This document shows positions 53,137 to 62,126 of a stretch of 64,000 bases of DNA, piece after piece. The notes under the pieces were generated by a model that had not been told where the DNA came from, made no database searches, and saw nothing but the letters and a program-made list of their open reading frames with translations. The DNA comes from Sungkyunkwania multivorans. GTDB lineage: Bacteria; Bacteroidota; Bacteroidia; Flavobacteriales; Flavobacteriaceae. Every line of letters begins with the position of its first letter. Within the stretch, counting starts at the first letter, position 1. The position numbers and the translations under genes are program-made. The stretch covers positions 248,001-312,000 of the forward strand of contig NZ_JBHTJH010000017.1 in the NCBI RefSeq assembly GCF_042675645.1, written 5' to 3'.

Positions 53137-54560
53137 CTTTTTATAATTCTGATTAATTCCCTTCTTTCAGCAAAGAAAATAACGCTCAAAAATACGAAAA
53201 CAAACAACGTATTCATCAGGTATTGCCCTCTTAAATAGTGGAACGAAACAGCGCTCATCAGCACGGCGATCAATAGGTACAAAGCTATGCGCTTTAGGTC
53301 ATAGGGAACTGGATAATGTTTTCTTCCCAAGAGGTATGAAATGATCATCATACCACCGTAGGCAGCCAGGGTGGCCCAGGCCGAAGCCATGAACCCCAAA
53401 ACCGGGATCATCACCACATTGAATACAACCGTCACTATGGCTCCCATGATCGAGATGTACATTCCGTAACGCGTCTTATCCGTGAGCTTATACCAGATGG
53501 ACAAATTGTGGTAAATCCCTAAGCATAGATTTGCCAAGAGTACGATCGGCACAATGGCTATGGCTTTCCAGAAGGATTCGTCTCTTACGATAAGCGGTTT
53601 TAGCCAATCTAGATATGCAACGATTCCCAATAACATTATACTTCCTGTGATCACAAAATATTTGAGAATGATCGCATAGGTTTCTTTTGCATTCTTCTCT
53701 TTTGCATGGTTGAAGAAAAAGGGTTCCGCGCCTAATCTAAATGCCTGAATAAAGATGGTCATAAAGACCGCCAACTTGTAACAGCCCGCATAGGCTCCCA
53801 TGGTATCTTCATCGATCATGTCTTTGATCAGGAGCTTATCGAGATTCTCATTGATCACAAAGGCGAGGCCCGCTACCATGATTGGCAATCCATACTTGAT
53901 AAGTTCTCTGAAAATAGCTGTCTGAAAAACAAGTTCTGTTCTAATGATATAGGGAGTCACCAATAGGAAGGTAAAGGCACTTGCCGCCAAATTGGCGATA
54001 AAAATATACTGCACTAAATGTTCGGGCTCGTAGAATGAAAATTCCCAAGAGAATTTTGGGATCGCCCATAAAAAAAAGAAATTCAAGAGTACATAGATCA
54101 CTATGTTCGCAATCTTAATGCTTGCGAACTTTATGGGACGATTGGTCGCTCTCAAATAGGCAAATGGCGCTACCACAAGGGTATCCAATACAAGAACTCC
54201 TAGCAAATAATTAAAGTAGTCTAAACGCAGACCCACCATATCAGCTATCTGCCCGTTGAATGACCACACTGTGGCCAAAAAGATCAAGGTTGTTACCGTT
54301 AGACTTATAAGTACCGTGCTGTATACTCTCTTTTGATCCTGGTGCTTGCTAAAGAATCTAAAGAATGCCGTTTCCATTCCATAGGTAAGCAATACGTTGA
54401 AGAATGCGGCATATACATAAAAGGTGGTATTCTCCGAATAGCTTACAGTACCCAATTTTTCGGTATGGAGAGGTACCAGAATAAAGTTCATCAGTCTTGG
54501 CAATACAGTTGCCAATCCATAAATGACGGTATCTTTTAGAAAGCGTTTTAGTGCACTCAA
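53133..54560 (-). CDS. lipopolysaccharide/polysaccharide flippase (MOP superfamily)
   Basis: The 475-aa protein has twelve to fourteen hydrophobic helices and the Wzx/MATE-like (Polysacc_synt) features: the N-terminal amphipathic start LKRFLKDTVIYGLATVLPRLMNFIL and the mid-segment FRELIKYGLPIMVAGLAFVINENLDKLLIKDM. It likely flips lipid-linked glycans across the inner membrane. It is the first gene of the envelope operon and overlaps dut by 4 bases. Confidence 0.9.
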   Translation of the reverse strand: MSALKRFLKDTVIYGLATVLPRLMNFILVPLHTEKLGTVSYSENTTFYVYAAFFNVLLTYGMETAFFRFFSKHQDQKRVYSTVLISLTVTTLIFLATVWSFNGQIADMVGLRLDYFNYLLGVLVLDTLVVAPFAYLRATNRPIKFASIKIANIVIYVLLNFFFLWAIPKFSWEFSFYEPEHLVQYIFIANLAASAFTFLLVTPYIIRTELVFQTAIFRELIKYGLPIMVAGLAFVINENLDKLLIKDMIDEDTMGAYAGCYKLAVFMTIFIQAFRLGAEPFFFNHAKEKNAKETYAIILKYFVITGSIMLLGIVAYLDWLKPLIVRDESFWKAIAIVPIVLLANLCLGIYHNLSIWYKLTDKTRYGMYISIMGAIVTVVFNVVMIPVLGFMASAWATLAAYGGMMIISYLLGRKHYPVPYDLKRIALYLLIAVLMSAVSFHYLRGQYLMNTLFVFVFLSVIFFAERRELIRIIKR

Positions 54561-54645
54561 TTACTGAGAAGTATTTTAAGCAAACTACTTCGAGGCACGC
54601 CTCGGAGCGTTCAAATCTCGATTATCGAGTAAATGTAGAAAAAAT

Positions 54646-54669
54646 AGCGCGGGGATTAAACCCCGCGCT
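54646..54669 (-). terminator. terminator of the secreted unknown gene
   Basis: AGCGCGGGG and CCCCGCGCT form a perfect 9-bp stem with a 6-base loop and a T run on the minus strand, 17 bases past the stop. Confidence 0.88.
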
Positions 54670-54685
54670 TACAAAACTTGATGTT

Positions 54686-55234
54686 CTATTGTTTTAGCTT
54701 TTGTTCATCCGATCCTTTTGGTGCCATCGGATAACTCTGCATCTCCCTTTGAACGATTCCCTCTACTTTGAAATATTTGGTGGCCCCGTCCTCTTTATAG
54801 CTGATCACGCATTCGTCCACGGCCATTTTGAAGGGCATCTCCTCCTTTATCTTTGGCGGTTGGTTGCCAACTTCCTTTTTGGGGTCTTCGTGAAGGATCA
54901 GATCTCTTTCAGAATTGCTGCCATCATCAAAATGCGCCGTCAAAAGATAACCCTCACCTGCCTTTTTGAAGTACAGGTTGGTCGTTTTCAATCCTCTAAA
55001 AAAGGCAGCCTCAAGCGTAAATTTACTCTCTTCGGCTACTGGAATGAATAATTGATACCCTGCCCCACCGCCTTTGATACCAGCTACCCATTGTTGACAA
55101 TAGGCTTGGCCTTCCTTGATGGCAAGGGGAGCCTTCTTTTCGAGTTTCAAGTCTTGGGCACTTCCGCATTGTGAAAAACTAGCCATAAATAAGGGAATGG
55201 TGATGATCGTGAATATACTTTTCAATGTTTTCAT
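54686..55234 (-). CDS. hypothetical secreted protein
   Basis: The 182-aa protein starts MKTLKSIFTIITIPLFMASFSQCGSAQ, a signal peptide that may be lipidated at the Cys. The mature part is beta-rich, with QAYCQQWVAGIKGGGAGYQL and DECVISYKEDGATKYF; no motif of known enzymes is visible. It is downstream of the ATP synthase operon with a terminator between, so it forms its own unit. Confidence 0.8.
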   Translation of the reverse strand: MKTLKSIFTIITIPLFMASFSQCGSAQDLKLEKKAPLAIKEGQAYCQQWVAGIKGGGAGYQLFIPVAEESKFTLEAAFFRGLKTTNLYFKKAGEGYLLTAHFDDGSNSERDLILHEDPKKEVGNQPPKIKEEMPFKMAVDECVISYKEDGATKYFKVEGIVQREMQSYPMAPKGSDEQKLKQ

Positions 55235-55283
55235 CTTTTCTGCTTTTTATAAAAGTACAAAAACAAGAGTTGTGCCAAAAAGA

Positions 55284-55311
55284 AAACCCCGCTTCGATTG
55301 AAACGGGGTTT
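55284..55311 (-). terminator. terminator of the ATP synthase operon
   Basis: AAACCCCG and CGGGGTTT pair around a 12-base loop and are followed by a T-rich stretch on the minus strand, after the REP-like element past atpG. Confidence 0.7.
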
Positions 55312-55320
55312 ATATTGTAT

Positions 55321-55345
55321 GGATTCCTGCCTGCGCAGGAATGAC
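55321..55345. repeat. REP-like palindrome downstream of atpG
   Basis: GGATTCCTGCCTGCGCAGGAATGAC-type palindrome, one copy of the dispersed element, lies between atpG and the operon terminator. Confidence 0.75.
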
Positions 55346-55357
55346 AATCTAATTATG

Positions 55358-55432
55358 AATTGTTGAGTGCCTCCGCACCCGATGAATCTGACTGCGCTGT
55401 CGCTTCGTCTAATTGTTGAGTGCCTCCGCACC
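55358..55432 (-). repeat. 22-bp direct repeat of the atpG 3' end
   Basis: AATTGTTGAGTGCCTCCGCA followed by CC is found exactly at 55358-55379 and 55411-55432. The second copy is the coding end of atpG (GAEALNN); the first lies past its stop. Confidence 0.85.
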
Positions 55433-56269
55433 ACCAACAATTTCTAAGATCTCATTGGTAATCGCAGCTTGACGTGCTTTGTTGTACGTTAGAGTCAACT
55501 CGTCTCTAAGTACCCCAGCATTATCCGTTGCCTTGTGCATCGCGGTCATTCTAGCGCCATGCTCGGAAGCAAACGAATCTCTCACACCTTTGTATAACTG
55601 TGTCTTAAGCGATTTTGGAATTAAGGTCTCTACGATCTCCTCTTTCGAAGGTTCAAAAATATAATCGGCAGATACATTGCTATCGCTTTCTTTTGCTACG
55701 ATCGGCAAGAACTGTTCTGCCTGGACCAGTTGCGTGGCAGCGTTCTTAAATTGATTGTACACCAGATCAATTCTGTCATAGGCCCCATCGACAAATAGGT
55801 CCATCAGGTTTTGTGCGATGAGCGCAACGTTGTCAAAGGTGAGGTCATCAAATACCTGATTGTTATTCTCTACAACAGTAAAGGTTTTTGATAGGATATC
55901 ATTTCCTTTCTTTCCGATGGTAACAATATCGACCTGCTTTCCAGCATACTTCTCAGAAGCCAAGCGATTGGTCTCTTTGATGATGTTGGAATTGAAAGCA
56001 CCACAAAGTCCACGATTGGATGTGATCGCGACGATCAATACCTTGTTTACCTCGCGTTGCTCTGCAAACTTGCTTCCGCTATCGCCTTCGAGTGTTTCAC
56101 TCAAATTCTGCAATAATTCTGTCAACTTATTTGCATAAGGGCGCATGGCGGTGATAGCATCCTGTGCTTTTTTCAACTTAGCAGCCGATACCATTTTCAT
56201 GGCACTGGTGATCTGCATCGTTGACTTTACCGAAGCTATCCTATTGCGTATTTCCTTTAAGTTTGCCAT
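55409..56269 (-). CDS. atpG: F0F1 ATP synthase subunit gamma
   Basis: From the ATG at 56267-56269 (MANLKEIRNRIASVKST) the protein is 286 aa; the frame extends to 56290, but those residues come from REP DNA. It forms the rotating central stalk of F1, with the conserved N-terminal helix and the C-terminal RQAAITNEILEIVGGAEAL. Last gene of the operon in this window; beta and epsilon genes (atpD, atpC) are absent, as in many Bacteroidetes, where they form a separate unit. Confidence 0.96.
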   Translation of the reverse strand: MANLKEIRNRIASVKSTMQITSAMKMVSAAKLKKAQDAITAMRPYANKLTELLQNLSETLEGDSGSKFAEQREVNKVLIVAITSNRGLCGAFNSNIIKETNRLASEKYAGKQVDIVTIGKKGNDILSKTFTVVENNNQVFDDLTFDNVALIAQNLMDLFVDGAYDRIDLVYNQFKNAATQLVQAEQFLPIVAKESDSNVSADYIFEPSKEEIVETLIPKSLKTQLYKGVRDSFASEHGARMTAMHKATDNAGVLRDELTLTYNKARQAAITNEILEIVGGAEALNN

Positions 56270-56285
56270 TTGGCTTATCTTTTTT

Positions 56286-56380
56286 GTCATTCCTGCAGAG
56301 GCAGGAATCTCTTAAACATTACGAGTAATATGATCAGATTCCCGCTTTTGTCTGCCGACAGGCAGGCTCGCGGGAATGAC
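56286..56380. repeat. REP-like palindrome doublet between atpA and atpG
   Basis: GTCATTCCTGC...GCAGGAATCT (56286-56310) and an inverted GATTCCCGC...GCGGGAATGAC copy (56337-56380) with an extra inner hairpin (CTGCCGACAGGCAG) occupy the gap. Confidence 0.78.
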
Positions 56381-56389
56381 AAGTCCGTT

Positions 56390-57967
56390 CTATTTATACT
56401 TTGCAGCAAGGTCTTTACAAACGGAAGTCAAGGTTTCTGTGACTTCGTCTGTCAATTTACCCGCTTTAAGCGTATCAAGCACATCTCTGTGTTTCGCGTT
56501 CAAGAACTCGAGATAGTCTCTTTCGAATTCCTTCACCTTTTCTACAGGAACGTCTCTCAACAAGTTTTTAGAACCTGCATAGATGATCGCCACCTGGTCT
56601 TCAACTGTAAACGGATCGTTCTGTGCTTGTTTTAGGATCTCTACGTTACGTTTTCCTTTTTCGATAACATTCAAGGTGGCAGCATCAAGGTCAGAACCGA
56701 ATTTAGCAAAGGCTTCCAATTCGCGGAACTGTGCCTGGTCTAACTTAAGCGTACCTGCAACTTTCTTCATCGACTTGATCTGCGCAGAACCTCCAACACG
56801 AGATACCGAGATACCCACGTTGATCGCTGGACGCACCCCAGAGTTAAAAAGGTCAGACTCCAAGAAGATCTGTCCATCCGTAATGGAAATTACGTTGGTA
56901 GGAATATATGCAGAAACGTCACCCGCCTGCGTTTCGATAATTGGAAGTGCTGTTAGCGATCCTCCTCCTTTTACGATAGGTTTCAAGCTATCTGGAAGAT
57001 CGTTCATTCCTTTTGCGATGTCATCATCGTTGATCACTTTTGCAGCACGCTCTAGCAATCTTGAGTGCAAGTAGAACACGTCTCCCGGATATGCTTCACG
57101 TCCTGGAGGACGACGAAGTAACAAAGATACCTCACGGTAGGCAACTGCTTGCTTGGAGAGGTCATCATAGATGATCAATGCCGGACGACCTGTATCACGG
57201 AAATACTCTCCGATCGCAGCCCCTGCAAACGGTGCATATACTTGCATAGGTGCAGGGTCGGATGCATTTGCGGCAACGATAGTCGTGTATGCCAAGGCTC
57301 CTTTATCTTCAAGCGTCTTGGCAATACCTGCAACGGTCGAAGCCTTTTGCCCGATCGCTACATAGATACAATATACTGGTTCACCAGCATCGTAAAATTC
57401 TTTCTGATTTAGAATGGTATCGATACAAACTGTTGTCTTACCAGTCTGACGGTCGCCAATTACAAGCTCACGCTGTCCTCTTCCGATCGGAATCATCGCA
57501 TCTACCGATTTGATCCCTGTTTGAAGCGGCTCGTTCACTGGCTGACGGAAGATCACCCCTGGCGCTTTACGCTCTAGTGGCATCTCATAAAGTTCGCCAC
57601 CGATAGGTCCTTTACCATCGATCGGGTTTCCAAGTGTATCAACTACACGTCCTACCATTTCCTCTCCTACCTTGATAGAAGCGATTCGTTGTGTACGTTT
57701 TACAGTATCTCCTTCTTTGATCTCTTTAGAAGGACCTAGTAATACAATACCAACGTTGTCTTCTTCTAGGTTCAAAACGATACCTTCCATCCCGTTATCG
57801 AACTCCACAAGCTCTCCATACTGAGCGTTAGAAAGTCCGTAGGCACGTGCGATACCATCTCCTACTTGTAGTACGGTTCCAACTTCGTTGAGTGAAGCTC
57901 CTGCCTCAAATCCTGAAAGTTGTTTTTTTAATATTGCTGATACTTCAGCCGGTTTAACTTCAGCCAT
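56390..57967 (-). CDS. atpA: F0F1 ATP synthase subunit alpha
   Basis: The 525-aa alpha subunit forms the F1 hexamer with beta. The nucleotide-binding loop GDRQTGKTTV is near residue 170, and the core blocks YDDLSKQA and the arginine-finger region RPAINVGISVSRVGG are present. Length is normal. It lies between atpH and atpG with a REP doublet after it. Confidence 0.98.
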   Translation of the reverse strand: MAEVKPAEVSAILKKQLSGFEAGASLNEVGTVLQVGDGIARAYGLSNAQYGELVEFDNGMEGIVLNLEEDNVGIVLLGPSKEIKEGDTVKRTQRIASIKVGEEMVGRVVDTLGNPIDGKGPIGGELYEMPLERKAPGVIFRQPVNEPLQTGIKSVDAMIPIGRGQRELVIGDRQTGKTTVCIDTILNQKEFYDAGEPVYCIYVAIGQKASTVAGIAKTLEDKGALAYTTIVAANASDPAPMQVYAPFAGAAIGEYFRDTGRPALIIYDDLSKQAVAYREVSLLLRRPPGREAYPGDVFYLHSRLLERAAKVINDDDIAKGMNDLPDSLKPIVKGGGSLTALPIIETQAGDVSAYIPTNVISITDGQIFLESDLFNSGVRPAINVGISVSRVGGSAQIKSMKKVAGTLKLDQAQFRELEAFAKFGSDLDAATLNVIEKGKRNVEILKQAQNDPFTVEDQVAIIYAGSKNLLRDVPVEKVKEFERDYLEFLNAKHRDVLDTLKAGKLTDEVTETLTSVCKDLAAKYK

Positions 57968-57977
57968 TTTTTAAACT

Positions 57978-58514
57978 TTAGTTATTTATGAATTCTCTCT
58001 TCAAATTATTCAGTTTGCCAGCGATGCTAGCGTTGTATTGTAAGTCTCCCACACGAAGGATAAAACCTCCAATGATGCTTTCGTCTATCTTGTTTTCGAC
58101 AGTCACCTCGCTACCGGTCAATTCCATCACTTTTGCCAGCACTTTTTTCTCTAGGCTGCCAGAAAGTGGCACCGCTGTAGTAACTACGGCAGTTTCTTTA
58201 CCTTTTTCGGTCTCATAGAGTGCGTGGTATTTTTCAGCTACAATTGCTAGAATACCGATTCGTTTGTTTTCTATCAAAACATCGATTAGTCCGTCGGTGG
58301 TTGCGTTCACCTTTGCAAAAACCTCCTTCAAGATCGATTTTTTAAGCTCGTTCTTAATGGTTGGGTTTTGTAAAGCATCCTTCAACTCCTCATTTTCCGC
58401 TATGGTATTCTTAATGCTAAGCATGTCTTCATTGACAGCGTCGGCGACTTTCTGCTCCTTTGCCAATGATAGAATTGCCTTGGCGTATCGTATTGCGGCT
58501 CTTGTTCCTGTCAT
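57978..58514 (-). CDS. atpH: F0F1 ATP synthase subunit delta
   Basis: The 178-aa delta subunit links the peripheral stalk to the F1 head. The N-terminal AAIRYAKAILSLAKEQ and the C-terminal DESIIGGFILRVGDLQYNASI blocks are typical. It sits 10 bases before atpA on the transcript and 10 bases after atpF. Confidence 0.95.
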   Translation of the reverse strand: MTGTRAAIRYAKAILSLAKEQKVADAVNEDMLSIKNTIAENEELKDALQNPTIKNELKKSILKEVFAKVNATTDGLIDVLIENKRIGILAIVAEKYHALYETEKGKETAVVTTAVPLSGSLEKKVLAKVMELTGSEVTVENKIDESIIGGFILRVGDLQYNASIAGKLNNLKREFINN

Positions 58515-58524
58515 GTTTCAGTGC

Positions 58525-59025
58525 TTAATTTAAGGTAACGTCACCCAACATCTTCTCTACAAGCTTTTCTTGCTTGCTCTTATCCGCCAACTCCTCAGTC
58601 AACACTTTCTCTGCGATCTCCACAGAAAGTGTCGCTACCTGATTCTTCAATTCTGCAACTGCAGCTTGCTTCTCACTTTCGATAGCGGCTTGTGCCTGCT
58701 TGATCATTTTATTGGCCTCTACACCAGCCTGTTCCTTTGCGTCAGAGATCATTTGTTCTTTGATCTCTCTGGCTTCCTTTAACATCGCCTCGCGTTCAGC
58801 TCTTGCCTCTTTCAGAAGTTTGTCATTGTCCGCTTGAAGATTCTGCATTTCCTTCTTGGCATTCTCTGCAGATTGCAATGCATTCTTGATGCCTTCCTCT
58901 CTTTCGTTGACCGCATTCAAGATCGGTTTCCATGCATACTTTCTAAGTAAGAAGAGTAAGAGTATGAAAAGCAATGTCTGCCAGAAAAAGAGTCCGAGTG
59001 AGAATTCGTTGATTAATTTTTCCAT
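58525..59025 (-). CDS. atpF: F0F1 ATP synthase subunit b
   Basis: The 166-aa subunit has one N-terminal membrane helix (FWQTLLFILLLFLLRKYAW) and a long charged coiled coil that forms the peripheral stalk. Position between atpE and atpH supports the call. Confidence 0.95.
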   Translation of the reverse strand: MEKLINEFSLGLFFWQTLLFILLLFLLRKYAWKPILNAVNEREEGIKNALQSAENAKKEMQNLQADNDKLLKEARAEREAMLKEAREIKEQMISDAKEQAGVEANKMIKQAQAAIESEKQAAVAELKNQVATLSVEIAEKVLTEELADKSKQEKLVEKMLGDVTLN

Positions 59026-59113
59026 TTACGTAGCTATATAAAAAACAATGTTCAATTTTTGTTTGAAGCTTAGCTGCAACCAACCGTTGCAGCTAAGCTT
59101 CGATTTGGTTTGA

Positions 59114-59305
59114 TTATCCTGCGAAGATCGCAGCAAAACCAATACCTTCAATAAGCGCCGCTGCAATAAGCATTGCTGTTTGAATCTTTCCGTAAGACTC
59201 AGGCTGGCGAGCGATAGCTTCCATAGCTTTCCCACCAATTTGACCGATACCGATACCAACACCGATAACTGCTAAACCTGCACCAATAATAGTTGGAATT
59301 GTCAT
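59114..59305 (-). CDS. atpE: F0F1 ATP synthase subunit c
   Basis: The 63-aa protein has two membrane helices joined by the polar loop ARQPE (residues 32-36). The ion carrier is Glu53 in AALIEGIG. The residue after Glu53 is Gly rather than Ser/Thr, which favours proton over sodium coupling, although a Gln22 is present in helix 1. It forms the rotor ring. Confidence 0.96.
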   Translation of the reverse strand: MTIPTIIGAGLAVIGVGIGIGQIGGKAMEAIARQPESYGKIQTAMLIAAALIEGIGFAAIFAG

Positions 59306-59342
59306 AATAGTATATATAATTAATAATTAAACATTCAAATTT

Positions 59343-59367
59343 AGATTCCTGCCTTCGCAGGAATGAC
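59343..59367. repeat. REP-like palindrome between atpE and atpB
   Basis: AGATTCCTGCCTTCGCAGGAATGAC-type copy of the dispersed element, in the 76-base gap between the two ATP synthase genes. Confidence 0.75.
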
Positions 59368-59381
59368 AAAAACGAAATTTC

Positions 59382-60500
59382 CTAATGTGCTTCTTCGTGG
59401 CTGTGTTCTTCAGAAGCAAAGCCAAAGTACAGCGCCGATAACATCGTAAAGATGTAGGCCTGCAACAATGCTACCAATAATTCTATCAGTGAAATCGCAA
59501 AGGATAGTCCGAATGATAGTGGACCACCGATCCAGTTTTGGAATATATAGATCAATCCGATCAAGCTACCCAATACAATATGTCCCGCCTGCATGTTTGC
59601 GTATAAACGAATAAGCAGTGCAAATGGCTTGATGAATATTCCTAATATCTCGATTGGAATTAGGATGATATATAGCGGTATTTTGGCGATCCACGGCATA
59701 CTATCGCCCAATGGATCGAAAATGTGTTTCCAGTAATCCTTGGTTCCTGTAAAGTTCGTCAAGAAAAATGTGAACAACGCCAAGGACAAGGTGATCGCAA
59801 TGTTTCCAGTAACGTTGATCCCCAGCGGCGTAAGTCCAAAAAGGTTGAGAAACCATACGAAGAAAAACACCGTAAGTAAGAAAGGCATGTATTTCACGTA
59901 TTTTTTCTCGCCGATATTAGGAATAGCGATCTCGTCTCTTATATATAGCACGATCGGTTCGAAAAATCTTCCAGCTCCAGTTGCGATACCTCCGTTTTTA
60001 TCATAGCTCTTACCGAGGCTTCTAAACAGGAAGAACATCAACAAGCCTGTAATGATGATCATAAAGACGTTCTTGGTGATTGAGAGATCCAAGGGCATTG
60101 CATTCGTTGGGTGATCGCCGTGTTCCTCATCATACTTGAGCGTACCATTTGCATCGGTCTCATAGATCTTGCTGTGGTGTAATGCGAAGTACTTTCCGTC
60201 TGATTCTACCACTTCCTCACCGTGATGGAATTTACTCGAAGGAAACACATGTAATCCATCGGACCAGAGGATCACTGGGAGTGGAAATCCCACATAGTGA
60301 TGCTCACCGTCGTCGCCAGTATATGAGAACAAGCTAAAGTCGTGAGAGTCTAAGTTGTGATGCTTTACATATTCAGAAACTACCTTCTTTCTTCCTTCTT
60401 TGGTTTCACCTTTTCCTTGAACATCATCTTTTCCGAAAGAGATGAAAGAAACCAACATCAGTAAAATTGTCAGTGTTTTTGCGGTAACTTTTCTTTGCAT
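59382..60500 (-). CDS. atpB: F0F1 ATP synthase subunit a
   Basis: At 372 aa this is longer than the usual ~270 aa. A signal-peptide-like start (TILLMLVSFISFGK) and a periplasmic insert of about 120 residues rich in His precede the five or six membrane helices. The functional arginine is in LLIRLYANMQAGH. It forms the proton half-channels with the c ring. The C-terminus is His-rich (EEHSHEEAH). First subunit gene of the operon, with its own promoter. Confidence 0.94.
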   Translation of the reverse strand: MQRKVTAKTLTILLMLVSFISFGKDDVQGKGETKEGRKKVVSEYVKHHNLDSHDFSLFSYTGDDGEHHYVGFPLPVILWSDGLHVFPSSKFHHGEEVVESDGKYFALHHSKIYETDANGTLKYDEEHGDHPTNAMPLDLSITKNVFMIIITGLLMFFLFRSLGKSYDKNGGIATGAGRFFEPIVLYIRDEIAIPNIGEKKYVKYMPFLLTVFFFVWFLNLFGLTPLGINVTGNIAITLSLALFTFFLTNFTGTKDYWKHIFDPLGDSMPWIAKIPLYIILIPIEILGIFIKPFALLIRLYANMQAGHIVLGSLIGLIYIFQNWIGGPLSFGLSFAISLIELLVALLQAYIFTMLSALYFGFASEEHSHEEAH

Positions 60501-60533
60501 ATTACTAGAATAACAGTGGCTTTAAAAACGGTG

Positions 60534-60561
60534 CAAAGGTATGTTTTTAAATGAAAAACAA
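60534..60561 (-). promoter_or_regulatory. promoter of the ATP synthase operon
   Basis: TACCTTTG on the minus strand (60534-60541) has TTG (60559-60561) 17 bases upstream, a full match to the flavobacterial promoter. The leader to the atpB start is about 28 bases. Confidence 0.68.
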
Positions 60562-60618
60562 AAACAATTTTGATCGTTTATTTCATGTTGATAAAATTGG
60601 GGAGGGAATTGGTATTTA

Positions 60619-61005
60619 TCAACCAATTTTTTTGAGTAGTTGGGCTGCTCCAACCGTTTCTATCAAAAGACTAATGAGGTATGGAACGAAAAAGGTGAAG
60701 AATTCGATCTTCTCCATATTTCCATCCGCTTTATAAAGTGGGTAAAATACGGTGAAGAAGATCAAAAACTTGAAAAAGCTTCCCGCTATGAATAAGAATC
60801 CCAATTGCATTTTGAATCGTTCCTTGAAAACGAACAAGATGCCCAGGATACCTGCCGCTAGCAAACCATTTAATAAATAAGAAAGTACAATATTATTGTC
60901 AAGTAATGGTCTTTCAAGATGATGTAAGGCCGTTAGGTGAATCCCAAAGGTCAGTCCAAGCAGGAGAATCAATGACAAAACGATTTTGACAAACAATGCT
61001 TTCAT
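60619..61005 (-). CDS. DUF6168-like membrane protein, ATP synthase associated
   Basis: The 128-aa protein has four hydrophobic helices and no catalytic motif. It lies between the AtpZ-like gene and atpB, the position where a small integral protein is regularly found in Bacteroidetes. A role in assembly of the ATP synthase is inferred from position only. Confidence 0.78.
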   Translation of the reverse strand: MKALFVKIVLSLILLLGLTFGIHLTALHHLERPLLDNNIVLSYLLNGLLAAGILGILFVFKERFKMQLGFLFIAGSFFKFLIFFTVFYPLYKADGNMEKIEFFTFFVPYLISLLIETVGAAQLLKKIG

Positions 61006-61009
61006 GTCA

Positions 61010-61228
61010 TTACTTTTCTAATCTTTTGAGTTGTAACAACACGGCATATATCGCCACGCCCATCCCCACCAAGGTAGTGATGATAAGATATAGATTTTCG
61101 CCATTGTTATATGTGACATCTAGCCATTTACCCAGTCTTACAAACAGATATATGGTGATGCCCATTTGTAGGGCGATCCCGGTAAGTGCAATAAATTTGT
61201 TAAGCTGTCTTTTCGGCTTTTTGTTCAT
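61010..61228 (-). CDS. atpZ: AtpZ/AtpI family protein
   Basis: The 72-aa protein has two membrane helices (IALTGIALQMGITIYLFVRL and LYLIITTLVGMGVAIYAVLL). AtpI/AtpZ proteins help assemble the c ring or carry magnesium or calcium. Its start lies inside the end of the first bactofilin gene, a 29-base overlap, and it is 4 bases before the next gene. Confidence 0.85.
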   Translation of the reverse strand: MNKKPKRQLNKFIALTGIALQMGITIYLFVRLGKWLDVTYNNGENLYLIITTLVGMGVAIYAVLLQLKRLEK

Positions 61229-61616
61229 TTACGGCATTTAGTGGCATTACTCCATCAGCCTTCATGGTACAATTGGCATTAAAAGCAGCTCCAACCTCGA
61301 CAGAAAGCTTATTGATGACCACCTCGCCTTTGATATTGGCTGTGCTCTTCAATGACAGCATTTGCGAGACAAATAGCTCGCCAGAGAATCTGCCTTCGAT
61401 ATCCGCATTGGTACACTCTATTTTACCTTGAATGGTTCCTGTGCTTCCAATAACGACCTTGCCAGAAGTTTTGATGTTTCCGTTAAATTCTCCATCGACT
61501 CTAAAGTCGGCTTCCGAGATGATATCTCCTGTGATTGAAGTTCCTTTTGCAATACGATTGCAGAGTCCGTAGCTGGAGCCGGCTTCTGTACCTTTGTTTT
61601 TTCTTTCTGAAAACAT
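61200..61616 (-). CDS. bactofilin, copy 1
   Basis: The 138-aa polymer-forming cytoskeletal protein has the bactofilin beta-helix (GEFNGNIKTSGKVVIGSTGTI, GKIECTNADIEGRFSGELFVS) between short disordered ends. Bactofilins polymerise without nucleotide and position wall or motility proteins. It is the second of a tandem pair and overlaps atpZ by 29 bases. Confidence 0.92.
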   Translation of the reverse strand: MFSERKNKGTEAGSSYGLCNRIAKGTSITGDIISEADFRVDGEFNGNIKTSGKVVIGSTGTIQGKIECTNADIEGRFSGELFVSQMLSLKSTANIKGEVVINKLSVEVGAAFNANCTMKADGVMPLNAVNEQKAEKTA

Positions 61617-61679
61617 GACTAAGTTTGGGATTTGGGTTAATTTAATTCGGGTAGGTATCCGATTTTTTAATTATTATCT

Positions 61680-62099
61680 TTATGCAGTCTTTTCTGCTTT
61701 TTTCGTTTCCTGTGTTTTTATGGGCTTTATTTCTCCTGCGTTACCACTCATCGTACAAGATGCATTGAACGTAGCGCCGGGTTCTACAGCAAGTTTTGCC
61801 ACCGTAACGCTACCCTCTATGTAGGCGGATGACTTTAATGTGAGGACATTGCTCACGAAGAGTTCGCCTGACATCTTTCCCTCGATATCGGCGCTTTTAC
61901 ATTCCACTTTTCCTTTGATAAGGCCCTCTTTGCCAATGACCACTTTTCCTTGGGTCTTGACGCTTCCTTCTAATTCTCCATCAATTCGAAGATCGGCACT
62001 AGAGATCATATCTCCAATGATCTTGGTTTTGCTTCCAATTCTGTTGGGTTGGCCTTCAGTGTCAGTCGATGTTTTTCCTTTCTTATTTTCTGAAAACAT
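61680..62099 (-). CDS. bactofilin, copy 2
   Basis: The 139-aa protein is a close paralogue of its neighbour: GELEGSVKTQGKVVIGKEG and GKVECKSADIEGKMSGELFVS. N- and C-terminal tails are polar and disordered. The tandem pair probably co-assembles. It lies between the PorW/SprE-like gene and copy 1. Confidence 0.92.
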   Translation of the reverse strand: MFSENKKGKTSTDTEGQPNRIGSKTKIIGDMISSADLRIDGELEGSVKTQGKVVIGKEGLIKGKVECKSADIEGKMSGELFVSNVLTLKSSAYIEGSVTVAKLAVEPGATFNASCTMSGNAGEIKPIKTQETKKAEKTA

Positions 62100-62126
62100 T
62101 CGTTGTGGTTTTAGGGGAAATTACAA

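Noticed and set aside
54589..54608. CTTCGAGGCACGCCTCGGAG palindrome as another copy of the REP element
   Set aside because: Its sequence is unrelated to the ATTCCTGC family and no second copy is seen in the window.
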